Shown in pieces: positions 1 to 6,796 of a stretch of 64,000 nucleotides of DNA (position 1 is its first letter; every line of letters begins with the position of its first letter). The stretch covers positions 310,001 through 374,000 of the forward strand of contig CAZXCU010000003.1 of assembly GCA_964639245.1 (NCBI GenBank), given 5' to 3'. A model generated the notes under the pieces. The model saw only the letters and a program-made list of their open reading frames with translations, was not told where the DNA came from and did not search any database. This DNA is from SB15 sp964639245. Lineage in GTDB: Bacteria; Chloroflexota; Anaerolineae; Aggregatilineales; J027. Both the position numbers and the translations under genes were made by a program.

Positions 1-2
1 GG

Positions 3-113
3 ATGCCTTTAACGGTGATGTTGATGACACGCATCGCGGCGCAGGCGGCATGGTGGCAACTTCGGGAGGGTGGCCCGCAGTGGAAAGGACGTACTTTTGT
101 CAAAAAAACATGA
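3..113 (+). CDS. Glycosyltransferase, C-terminal end only (partial)
   Basis: An open frame enters from the left edge and ends at TGA 111-113. Its last residues (WWQLREGGPQWKGRTF) look like the C-terminus of family 2 membrane-associated glycosyltransferases of the CruC/CrtQ type, which often end in a W-[KR]-G-R-x-[YF] motif. It overlaps the start of the following carotenoid desaturase-like gene, so the two are probably translationally coupled and act in the same carotenoid glycoside pathway. Only about 36 codons are visible. The assignment rests on the tail motif and the neighbour and is therefore tentative. Confidence 0.5.
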   Translation: MPLTVMLMTRIAAQAAWWQLREGGPQWKGRTFVKKT

Positions 114-1569
114 GATTGTCATTATCGGCGCGGGGATTGGCGGACTCAGCGCCGCGATTCATCTGGCAACGCACGGGCAGCAGGTGACGATTGTCGAAAA
201 AAATGAGCAGGTGGGCGGCAAAATGAGCCAGATTTTTGCCGATGGGTTTCGCTGGGATACTGGCCCGTCGGTGATTACCATGCGCCATGTTTTTGAGGAG
301 TTGTTCCGCACCGCTGGAAAACGCTTAGAAGACTACCTGACGCTCATTCAAGTTGACCCGCTGACCCGCTATTTTTATCCCGATGGTACGGTCTTGAATA
401 TACGTCCGCAAGTGGCCGATACGCTGCATGAAATTGAGAAAATTTCCCCCGCCGACGGGCAGGGCTACCGCAAATTTCTGGCGTATGCGGCCGAGATTCA
501 CCGGGTGACGGGCGGGGTCTTCATCTATGACCAACCTCCGACATGGCGCAGTTTTTTAAAGGTGTCGCCGTTTGACGCGCTCAAAGTGGATGGCTTGCGT
601 ACTATGCAATCGGCTATTCAGGGGTTTGTCCAATCGCCTCACCTGCGCCAGCTCTTAGGCCGTTTTGCGACCTATGTTGGCGCAAGTCCCTATCGCGCCC
701 CCGCCACCCTTAACGTGATTGCCGATGTGGAATTGTCCGGCGGGGTGTGGTATCCACAGGGGGGTATTTACGCGATTGCCGCCGCGCTGGAAAAACTTGC
801 CCGCGAACTGGGTGTTACGATTCGAGAACATGCGACCGTCCAAAAAATTGAGATGCAGAACGGACAAATCCAGGGGGTATGGTTAGAAAATGACGACTTT
901 TTGCTCGCCGATGCGGTCATTTCCAATGTCGATGTTGGCACGACTTACGAAAAACTGCTGTCTCCAGAAGCGGTCAATCGAAAACGGGTGCAGCGTTTGT
1001 TAAACATGGAATCGTCATGTTCCGGTTATATTCTGCTGCTAGGGGTCAAGGGGACTCATCCCCGGCTTGCCCACCACAATATTTTCTTTTCCCGCGATTA
1101 CCCCCGCGAATTTGACGAGATTTTCCGTCTGGGAGTTCCGCCTTCTGAACCGACGGTGTATGTGGCGATTACATCCAAAGCCGACCCGCAAGATGCCCCC
1201 GCCGACCATGAAAATTGGTTTGTGCTGGTGAATGCTCCGCCACTGGGTTCAAGTTACGATTGGTCGCGGCAGCCTTACCGCGAAGTCGTGTTGGGGCAGC
1301 TGGCGCGATTTGGTCTGATGCCACAGATTGTCAGCGAAAAGATTTTAACCCCTGTTGATATTGCCCGCATGACCGGAGCGCGGCGCGGGGCATTGTATGG
1401 GACATCTTCCAACAACCGATGGGCAGCTTTTTTGCGTCCCCACAACCGCGCACCAGATATTCAAGGGTTATATTTTGCGGGGGGGACGACCCATCCCGGC
1501 GGCGGCGTGCCAATGGTCACGCTTTCTGGCAAAGTGGCGGCGGGTATGTGCTTGGCAGATTTACCGTAG
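97..1569 (+). CDS. CrtI-family phytoene desaturase-like FAD oxidoreductase
   Basis: This is a FAD-dependent carotenoid desaturase/oxidase of the CrtI/CrtN/CrtP family, about 490 aa, which is the usual length. The N-terminal Rossmann motif is IIGAGIGGLSAA followed by the VEKNEQVGGK segment. The C-terminal signature GLYFAGGTTHPGGGVPMV, which closes the FAD site in this family, is present. The family dehydrogenates or oxidises C30/C40 polyene chains at the membrane. The frame is open from GTG 70, but that codon directly abuts a GGGAG. TTG 97 has AAAGGA at a better distance and a 17-base overlap with the upstream glycosyltransferase, so 97 is preferred. Whether it is a desaturase or a terminal oxidase cannot be told from sequence alone; the glycosyltransferase neighbour slightly favours a role in making a glycosylated carotenoid. 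Confidence 0.85.
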   Translation: MSKKHEIVIIGAGIGGLSAAIHLATHGQQVTIVEKNEQVGGKMSQIFADGFRWDTGPSVITMRHVFEELFRTAGKRLEDYLTLIQVDPLTRYFYPDGTVLNIRPQVADTLHEIEKISPADGQGYRKFLAYAAEIHRVTGGVFIYDQPPTWRSFLKVSPFDALKVDGLRTMQSAIQGFVQSPHLRQLLGRFATYVGASPYRAPATLNVIADVELSGGVWYPQGGIYAIAAALEKLARELGVTIREHATVQKIEMQNGQIQGVWLENDDFLLADAVISNVDVGTTYEKLLSPEAVNRKRVQRLLNMESSCSGYILLLGVKGTHPRLAHHNIFFSRDYPREFDEIFRLGVPPSEPTVYVAITSKADPQDAPADHENWFVLVNAPPLGSSYDWSRQPYREVVLGQLARFGLMPQIVSEKILTPVDIARMTGARRGALYGTSSNNRWAAFLRPHNRAPDIQGLYFAGGTTHPGGGVPMVTLSGKVAAGMCLADLP

Positions 1570-1574
1570 CGGCT

Positions 1575-1767
1575 CATCCGTAAATTCATTTTAACGCCGT
1601 GTTCACTGGCCTGATGCAGTTTAATAAAATAGGACGGATAGCCAACTGTACGGGCATGGTCTCTGACCCGCCCTCATTTCCTTGCAGGGGTGGGTCACAG
1701 ACCCACCCGTACACTATCCGTATTTAAAAGTGACACTGCATCAGGCCCGTGTTTTAATTTACGGATA
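1575..1767. repeat. Fold-back repeat element with nested palindromes
   Basis: The two ends form an imperfect inverted repeat: ATCCGTAAATT near 1576 returns as its complement near 1754-1765, and GGCCTGATGCAGT (1608-1620) is exactly complementary to 1735-1747. The interior holds the dispersed palindrome that begins GTACGGGC and ends CCCACCCGTAC, including 9-bp arms GGGTGGGTC/GACCCACCC around ACA. The same interior block recurs near 34130-34220 and in pieces at 59975-60480 and about 60690. No reading frame is present. It is probably a non-autonomous repeat rather than a gene. Confidence 0.7.
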
Positions 1768-1772
1768 GATTC

Positions 1773-2175
1773 TAAATGCTGTGTTCGGTAAATTCTTGCG
1801 GAGGGTAGGTGACAGACGGCGTACCGTCTTTAGCACCTACCCCTACGAAATATCCGTAACCTGCCCATACAGATTACGTACTGGATGAAGCACTAAATGC
1901 TGTGTTCGGTAAATTCTTGTGGATGGTAGGTGACAGACGGCGTACCGTCCTTAGCACCTACCCCTACAAAATTTCATCCAATAAGTAGGGGCAGGTTCTT
2001 AGGATATGAAATATCCGTAACCTGCCCATACAGATTACGTACTGAATGAAGCACTAAATGCTGTGTTCGGTAAATTCTTGTGGAGGGTAGGTGACAGACG
2101 GCATACCGTCTTTAGCACCTACCCCTACGAAATATCCGTAACCTGCCCCTACAGATTACGTACCGGATGAAGCAC
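1773..2175. repeat. Three tandem copies of a ~121-bp hairpin repeat
   Basis: Three direct repeats begin with TAAATGCTGTGTTCGGTAAA at 1773, 1894 and 2055 and end in GATGAAGCAC. Copies 1 and 3 are about 121 bp; copy 2 is about 161 bp because it carries an extra segment of about 40 bp around 1970-2010. Each copy holds a nested palindrome (1804-1841, 1925-1962, 2086-2123) with outer arms GGTAGGTG/CACCTACC and inner arms GACGG/CCGTC. The inner arms co-vary in copy 3 only in the loop. The block lies upstream of the GNAT operon promoter and contains no convincing gene. Confidence 0.85.
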
Positions 2176-2269
2176 TAAATCGAAAATAGTATCGGCACAA
2201 TTTCATCCCACCGCTTCTTGCACACGGGGTAGGGGGGGAGATGAGTTTTAAAGTTGTGCTACAAAATGC

Positions 2270-2298
2270 TTGACACCCATTTTGAAGTTGGTTACACT
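2270..2298 (+). promoter_or_regulatory. Sigma-70-type promoter of the GNAT/ABC-F operon
   Basis: TTGACA at 2270-2275 and TACACT at 2293-2298 are separated by exactly 17 bases, close to the consensus for a housekeeping sigma factor. Transcription would start near 2305 and give a leader of about 295 nt before the first acetyltransferase gene. Confidence 0.75.
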
Positions 2299-2332
2299 GG
2301 TTTTCGTAAGTCAATCTTTTTAGGAATTACCG

Positions 2333-2419
2333 ATGTTTTCTATCGCAGGCAAATTTTCTATGACAAGCGCCACACACCCAGTGGGTGGAGGGTTTCCCTT
2401 GTCGTATTACGTCTGCTGA
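2333..2419 (+). CDS. Putative 28-aa leader peptide of the attenuator
   Basis: A 28-codon frame starts at ATG 2333 with AGGA eight bases upstream and ends at TGA 2417-2419. It lies between the promoter and the two terminator-like hairpins. The peptide contains the run THPVGGGF and ends SYYVC. A hairpin with perfect 7-bp arms GGTGTTA/TAACACC (2424-2448) follows directly after the stop codon. Position, ribosome site and downstream structures suggest a regulatory leader peptide sensing translation stress. It is not identified by family and may be fortuitous. Confidence 0.5.
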   Translation: MFSIAGKFSMTSATHPVGGGFPLSYYVC

Positions 2420-2453
2420 CATTGGTGTTACGTTAACTAAATAACACCAGCGC

Positions 2454-2488
2454 AACCGCAGGCGTAAGTAGCAGACTGCGGTTTTTTT
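2454..2488 (+). terminator. Leader terminator-like hairpin 1
   Basis: AACCGCAG (2454-2461) pairs with CTGCGGTT (2476-2483), followed by a T run to 2488. The stem can be extended by GCGCAA (2450-2455) with TTGCGC (2487-2492), after which another T run follows. It lies inside the transcribed leader, so it would stop transcription before the structural genes unless prevented. Confidence 0.7.
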
Positions 2489-2502
2489 GCGCTTTTTTCC
2501 AG

Positions 2503-2549
2503 AAGCACCGCAGGTCTGCCCCGAACTTGGCCTGCGGTGCTTTGTTTTT
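2503..2549 (+). terminator. Leader terminator-like hairpin 2
   Basis: AAGCACCGCAGG (2503-2514) pairs with CCTGCGGTGCTT (2531-2542), a perfect 12-bp stem, followed by TTTGTTTTT. The 5' arm ACCGCAG can alternatively pair with CTGCGGT of hairpin 1 (2476-2482), giving mutually exclusive structures as in classical four-segment attenuators. Confidence 0.7.
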
Positions 2550-2598
2550 CCCCGTAGGCCACCCGCAAGTGAAAAGTTCATGCAAGGAAAGAAGCAAA

Positions 2599-3639
2599 AT
2601 GACTGTCGCACTCACTGAGAACCGTTATACGCTACCCGAAGGCTACACACTCCGTCCGGCAACAATGGCTGACCTAGCCGCATGTGTGGCACTGTTTAAC
2701 ACTTGTTCGCGCATGATGTATGGACTGGATGAGTTTTCCGAATCCGATCTGCTTACCGAGTGGACATCGCCCGGTTTGAGCATCGAAGAGTCGTTCCGCG
2801 TGGTGGTTTCCCCGCAAAATGACATTGTTGGTTATATCGAAGTGTGGGATACCCATTCCGTGCCTGTCCATCCATGGGTGTGGTGGCGCGTCCATCCCGA
2901 TTTAGATGTGGAGCGCATCGGAACAGTGCTGCTGGCATGGGCGGACGAACGCTGTCACCAAGCGATTGCAAAATGTCCCCCGGAAGCGCGGGTTGCCTAT
3001 CGCTGCGGCTCAAAAACTGGCTACACCCCCGCCGAAAACGCCATGAAAAATCTGGGAATGCAGCACATTCGTTATAGCTGGACAATGCGAATTGTCTTTG
3101 ACACAGCCCCGCTTCCCACGCCAATGCCCGATGGATTCAGCCTCCGTTCTTACCAGCACCCTGCCAATTTAGAAAATGTCTATCAAACCGTGAACGACTC
3201 CTTCCGGGATCATTTTGGTTTTGTGGAGGAATCGCTGGAGGCTGGCATCGAACGCTGGCGGCATTGGGTCGAAGGCGACGAAAAATTCGACCCGTCGCTG
3301 TGGTTCATGGCAATTCACGAAGCAAGCGGGGAAGTTGCCGCCGTGTCCTTGTGTGCGCCGGAAGCCTTCAACGATCCCTTGATGGGTTGGGTGAATGTTT
3401 TGGGGGTGCGCCGTCCCTATCGTAAAAACGGCTTGGGGTTGGCGCTGTTGCAGCACAGTTTTCATGAACTGCACCAGCGTGGCAAAAACAAAGTCGCTTT
3501 GGGTGTGGATGCCAGCAACCTGACGGGCGCAACCCGTTTGTATGAAAAAGCCGGGATGCACGTTTACCGCGAAATGGCGCTCTATGAAAAAGAAATTCGA
3601 CCCGGTGTGGAATTGAGTACGACGCAAGTGAATGAATGA
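2599..3639 (+). CDS. Tandem-domain GNAT N-acetyltransferase
   Basis: The protein of 346 aa contains two GNAT folds in tandem. The C-terminal half has the acetyl-CoA binding motif RKNGLG at about residues 275-280 (R-x-x-G-x-G) followed by the typical NLTGATRLYEKAGM helix/strand end. The N-terminal half is degenerate at that motif, as in MshD-like double GNATs. ATG 2599 is chosen because AAGGAAAG precedes it at good spacing and the open frame upstream lies within the leader hairpins. It is the first gene after the promoter and attenuator-like leader and is followed by related acetyltransferases and an ABC-F gene. The substrate is unknown; a small amine such as an antibiotic is plausible from context only. 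Confidence 0.85.
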   Translation: MTVALTENRYTLPEGYTLRPATMADLAACVALFNTCSRMMYGLDEFSESDLLTEWTSPGLSIEESFRVVVSPQNDIVGYIEVWDTHSVPVHPWVWWRVHPDLDVERIGTVLLAWADERCHQAIAKCPPEARVAYRCGSKTGYTPAENAMKNLGMQHIRYSWTMRIVFDTAPLPTPMPDGFSLRSYQHPANLENVYQTVNDSFRDHFGFVEESLEAGIERWRHWVEGDEKFDPSLWFMAIHEASGEVAAVSLCAPEAFNDPLMGWVNVLGVRRPYRKNGLGLALLQHSFHELHQRGKNKVALGVDASNLTGATRLYEKAGMHVYREMALYEKEIRPGVELSTTQVNE

Positions 3640-3756
3640 TTGCGTGCTTCTCCTCATCAACCCGTTGATGCGAAGGAGCATGACTGGAGAAAATGCGCCA
3701 TGTTCAAAATGGACATTGCTGTTCAGGACATGAATCTGGAAGTGAGAGAAGAAGCC

Positions 3757-3978
3757 ATGAGCTACCGTTACTATCTGCGCTTCATGTACAAAGCCAAATA
3801 TGCCTGTTTCGACTGTCACAAAACCTTTCGGTACTGGCAGACGAATGAAGTGTGTCCTCACTGCGGCGGGCAACTGCATGACATGGGACTGGATTTTAAA
3901 GCGCCCAAACAGCATGACCGCAAAGCATGGGAAAAAATAAAAAACCTGTATCAAAGTGGTGTGCGGTTCGATTCTTAG
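3757..3978 (+). CDS. Small zinc-ribbon protein
   Basis: A 73-aa protein with a CxxC (ACFDCHK) and a CPHCGG pair about 16 residues later, which together would bind one zinc ion. The remainder is basic and contains the segment DFKAPKQHDRKAWEKIKNLY, seen in uncharacterised zinc-ribbon proteins. ATG 3757 has AGAGAAG upstream. Alternative starts are ATG 3730, which overlaps the TGA of a 17-codon frame (3680-3733) with its own AAGGAG, and ATG 3700 or TTG 3640. It is co-directional with the GNAT genes. The biochemical role is unknown; RNA or ribosome binding would fit the ABC-F context but is conjecture. Confidence 0.65.
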   Translation: MSYRYYLRFMYKAKYACFDCHKTFRYWQTNEVCPHCGGQLHDMGLDFKAPKQHDRKAWEKIKNLYQSGVRFDS

Positions 3979-4010
3979 GGAACTCGCTGTCACCGAGATT
4001 CGTTTGGTAG

Positions 4011-4030
4011 GGGCGGTCACAACACCGCCC
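4011..4030 (+). promoter_or_regulatory. Intra-operon hairpin
   Basis: GGGCGGT (4011-4017) and ACCGCCC (4024-4030) form a perfect 7-bp stem around CACAAC in the gap before the second tandem GNAT gene. No T run follows, so it is more likely an mRNA processing or stability element, or a repeat remnant, than a terminator. Confidence 0.4.
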
Positions 4031-4104
4031 TTGTGTAACAACGCTAGCAAAATGACAAAGTGGGGAAGGCCATCAACCGACCCCTACACAAGAAGGAAAG
4101 TAAC

Positions 4105-5091
4105 ATGACCTACACAATACGTCCGGCCCGGATGGAAGCAGTTAGCGCGGTGGTTGACCTGCTCAATGGGTGTTCGGTGCAGGAAATCGGTGAACCGGAA
4201 TATTCGCTGAGTGAATGGACAGCCGATTGGGAATCAGAGCATTATGAGCTGGCACGCGATACACGGATTGCGCTGAATGAAATGGGTGAAATCGTCGCCT
4301 ATGCCGATGTGTATGATGTCCCGCCTTATGAACGGGGCAACGCGATTCTCCGTGTGCATCCCGATTACTGGGGACAGGGCATCGAACAGCAATTGATGGC
4401 ATGGGTGGATGAACGCAGCCAGTTGAATCTGACCCGTGCGGCTGAAGGGGTCAAAGTAGCGGTACGGCTTCATATGTACGATAGTGTGTCCAAGCTGCGA
4501 GCATTGGTGGAAGCGCACGGCTACCAGCACATTCGCAACTATTTACAGATGCGAATTGACCTGACCAGCGAACCCTCGCAACCCGTCTGGTCGGAAGGAA
4601 TCACCCTGCGAACCGCCATTCCAAAAACTGATGACCGCGCCATTTATGAAGCCTACATCGATTCATTTGCTGACCATTGGGGCTTTGTGGTGCGTCCGTT
4701 TGAAGTGATTATGCCGATGTTCACTTCCCCGGCGGATAATTATGACCCGTCCCTGTGGTTTCTGGCGATGGATGGCGAGACAGTGGCGGGCATTTGCCTG
4801 TGTTTGCCGCATGTACCGGAAGATGACCAGCGTGGATGGGTCGATTTGCTGGGCGTGACCCGTGCCTATCGCAATCGTGGAATCGGGTTGGCGTTGCTGC
4901 ATCATGCCTTCGGGGAATACGCACGGCGCGGCTATACCCATGTTGGTTTGGGGGTGGATGCCGAAAGTTTAACTGGCGCAACCCGTTTGTATGAAAAAGC
5001 GGGCATGTACCGCACACGGGCGCTGTGTGCCTATGAAAAAGTTGTCCGCGAGGGCGTGGACTTGGCAGTACAGGCATTAGCAGGCGGGTAA
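4105..5091 (+). CDS. Tandem-domain GNAT N-acetyltransferase, paralogue of the first
   Basis: A 328-aa double GNAT clearly paralogous to the gene at 2599: both end in a GVDAxxLTGATRLYEKAGM stretch and share the SLWFLAM/SLWFMAI and AFxDHxGFV segments. The second domain has the acetyl-CoA motif RNRGIG at about residues 256-261; the first has a degenerate YWGQGIE version. ATG 4105 is preceded by AGAAGGAAAG. The pair indicates local gene duplication and divergence inside the operon, perhaps giving different substrate ranges. The substrate is not known. Confidence 0.85.
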   Translation: MTYTIRPARMEAVSAVVDLLNGCSVQEIGEPEYSLSEWTADWESEHYELARDTRIALNEMGEIVAYADVYDVPPYERGNAILRVHPDYWGQGIEQQLMAWVDERSQLNLTRAAEGVKVAVRLHMYDSVSKLRALVEAHGYQHIRNYLQMRIDLTSEPSQPVWSEGITLRTAIPKTDDRAIYEAYIDSFADHWGFVVRPFEVIMPMFTSPADNYDPSLWFLAMDGETVAGICLCLPHVPEDDQRGWVDLLGVTRAYRNRGIGLALLHHAFGEYARRGYTHVGLGVDAESLTGATRLYEKAGMYRTRALCAYEKVVREGVDLAVQALAGG

Positions 5092-5120
5092 AGCCAAAGC
5101 ATTAGAGAGGGGAGCAAAAG

Positions 5121-5144
5121 TCCCTCCCTGCGTGCGGGGAGGGA
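5121..5144. repeat. Dispersed CCCTCCC/GGGAGGG palindrome, copy 1
   Basis: TCCCTCCC (5121-5128) and GGGAGGGA (5137-5144) form an 8-bp stem. With its flanks (GGAGGGTGGGGTTGAC) it matches, in reverse orientation, the palindrome at 8834-8858; looser relatives occur at 30634-30658 and 59781-59806. It lies between two operon genes. Confidence 0.6.
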
Positions 5145-5191
5145 TGGAGGGTGGGGTTGACAAGCCGACATTACAAAGGAGAAACAACACC

Positions 5192-5392
5192 ATGGACATC
5201 AAAAAAACGGGTGAATACACCCTCGATTATGAACAACTTTTCCGCGATGAAAAATTCCAATCGTGGATTGTGCATATGCTCATCGAAAGCAGCCAATTAA
5301 TGGATCCGCTTGACCCGTCAACCGAAGCAAACAATGAACAGAGAAAGCAAAAACAGCATGAATCACCGAAACCGCCCGTACAAAGGGCTTGA
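5192..5392 (+). CDS. Small acidic hypothetical protein
   Basis: A 66-aa frame starting at ATG 5192 with AAAGGAG at nine bases. The product is hydrophilic, with an acidic N-terminal part and a basic, Gln-rich tail; no family is recognised. Its 3' end overlaps the start of the next GNAT gene by about 35 bases, so translation of the two is probably coupled. It could be a real small protein or a translational enhancer for the downstream gene. Confidence 0.55.
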   Translation: MDIKKTGEYTLDYEQLFRDEKFQSWIVHMLIESSQLMDPLDPSTEANNEQRKQKQHESPKPPVQRA

Positions 5393-6248
5393 GGATTTAC
5401 GGAAAATTCAGCGCTTCATCGCGGAAAATTTACCGGCGCATGGCGGGTGGCATCCCGGCGATTTTGCCCATCGCCTGTACAACGGCAATCGCCAATTTGA
5501 CCCCGCCGAAATTGTCTGCTTGTGGGAAGATGAGCAGGCCAATCTGCTGGGTTGGGTGATGCTTTCGCCGCAGTATGGATTGTTTGACATCCAGCTCCGC
5601 CTTGATTTGCGTGAAAGTGATTGGGTGCTGGCAATGTTGGATTGGGTCGAAGCGAATCTCACGCCTAAAGACAACGCCATCGGAACAGATGCTTTCCAAG
5701 AGGATTCAGTGTGGCGGACGCTTTTAGAATCTCGCGGGTATCGTCCCTCAGAAAAACCCGCTTATGGCTATGCGGTGCGTTCGCTGGCAGACCCGATTCC
5801 GGATTCTGTTTTGCCAGAGGGATACACGATTCGCAGCGCGGCGGGGGTGCATGAGGCGGATAAACTGGCAAAAGCGCATGTCGGCGCGTTTAACTCCGCT
5901 TGGACAGCCGAAAGTTATGCCCAAGCCATGCAAGCGCCGGATTATGACCCGGAACGGGAAATCGTGGTGGTTGCGCCGACGGGCGATTTTGCCGCGTTTT
6001 GTATCATCTGGCTTGACCCTATCGGCAAAACGGGGTTGTTTGAACCCGTTGGCACCCACGCCGATTATCAGCGCAGGGGATTAGGCCGTGCGTTGATGCT
6101 GGAAGGGCTGCGACGGATGCAAGCCGCCGGACTGCACACCGCGATTGTGGGGTACAAATGGGATAATCTGCCCGCCGAAAAACTCTATGAAAGTGTGGGA
6201 CTCTACAAAAAGGACAACATTTTCGAGTATCGAAAGGTGCTGGCGTGA
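5358..6248 (+). CDS. GNAT N-acetyltransferase (two-domain, degenerate first domain)
   Basis: About 296 aa. The C-terminal GNAT domain (roughly residues 155-296) carries the acetyl-CoA motif QRRGLG near residue 238 and the AEKLYESVGLYKKD end typical of the fold. The N-terminal half resembles a GNAT without a clear motif A. ATG 5358 is favoured because AGAGAAAG precedes it; ATG 5334 and TTG 5310 are in frame. The stop overlaps the start of the next gene (GTGA), which indicates translational coupling. The substrate is unknown. Confidence 0.8.
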   Translation: MNHRNRPYKGLEDLRKIQRFIAENLPAHGGWHPGDFAHRLYNGNRQFDPAEIVCLWEDEQANLLGWVMLSPQYGLFDIQLRLDLRESDWVLAMLDWVEANLTPKDNAIGTDAFQEDSVWRTLLESRGYRPSEKPAYGYAVRSLADPIPDSVLPEGYTIRSAAGVHEADKLAKAHVGAFNSAWTAESYAQAMQAPDYDPEREIVVVAPTGDFAAFCIIWLDPIGKTGLFEPVGTHADYQRRGLGRALMLEGLRRMQAAGLHTAIVGYKWDNLPAEKLYESVGLYKKDNIFEYRKVLA

Positions 6249-6763
6249 ACATCGAAATTTATGCGACTCCAACGTTGCCCGCCGCCTTAACCGACAGCCT
6301 CAATGCTGCGGATTCGGTAATTTTTGAGGTGCTTGGCAGCCTTGTCGAATGGCAGGATGAGCGTGAATGGACAGTCTTGGTGTTTGAAGGCGACCAGTGG
6401 GTCAGTTCCACCACCTTAACCTTCCGCGAAATTCTGGTGGGCGGTCTGCCGATTCGCATGGGTGGGATTGGCGGGGTGATGACTCTGCCGGAACAGCGCG
6501 GCAAAGGCTATGCCGAAGCTGCCATGCGGAAAACAATGGAATTTCTCGGTCAACAGGTCGCTTTTGGGCTGCTGGTCTGCGAACCAAAATTGGTGAAATA
6601 TTACGCCAAGTTCGGCTGGCAGCGCGTTGACCAACCGATTTTTTATCAGCAATCTGACGGACAAACCCATACATTTCCCCTAGAGATGGCGGTGATGATT
6701 TACGCCAGCAACGGCGATTCATGGCCTGCGGGGGAAATCAATGTATGTGGTCTGCCGTGGTGA
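6245..6763 (+). CDS. Single-domain GNAT N-acetyltransferase
   Basis: A 172-aa single GNAT. The motif QRGKGYA (about residues 84-90) fits Q/R-x-x-G-x-G/A for acetyl-CoA binding, and LVKYYAKFGW forms the C-terminal strand. GTG 6245 is the start, overlapping the upstream TGA in the string GTGA. The layout GIGGVMTLPEQRGKGYA recalls acetyltransferases that modify antibiotics or small amines, but family membership does not give the substrate. It is the fourth acetyltransferase in the run and directly precedes the ABC-F gene by 33 bases. Confidence 0.8.
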   Translation: MNIEIYATPTLPAALTDSLNAADSVIFEVLGSLVEWQDEREWTVLVFEGDQWVSSTTLTFREILVGGLPIRMGGIGGVMTLPEQRGKGYAEAAMRKTMEFLGQQVAFGLLVCEPKLVKYYAKFGWQRVDQPIFYQQSDGQTHTFPLEMAVMIYASNGDSWPAGEINVCGLPW

Positions 6764-6796
6764 TGGCACACAAGCGTACAAAAAGGAAAAAACATC

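Noticed and set aside
2254..2436. 60-codon frame across the GNAT operon leader
   Set aside because: It begins upstream of the -35 element, so it cannot be translated from the predicted promoter; the 28-codon frame at 2333 has the ribosome site.
3169..4050. 293-codon frame antisense to the first GNAT and zinc-ribbon genes
   Set aside because: It is a shadow of the sense genes; the product lacks any domain and the sense frames have clear motifs.
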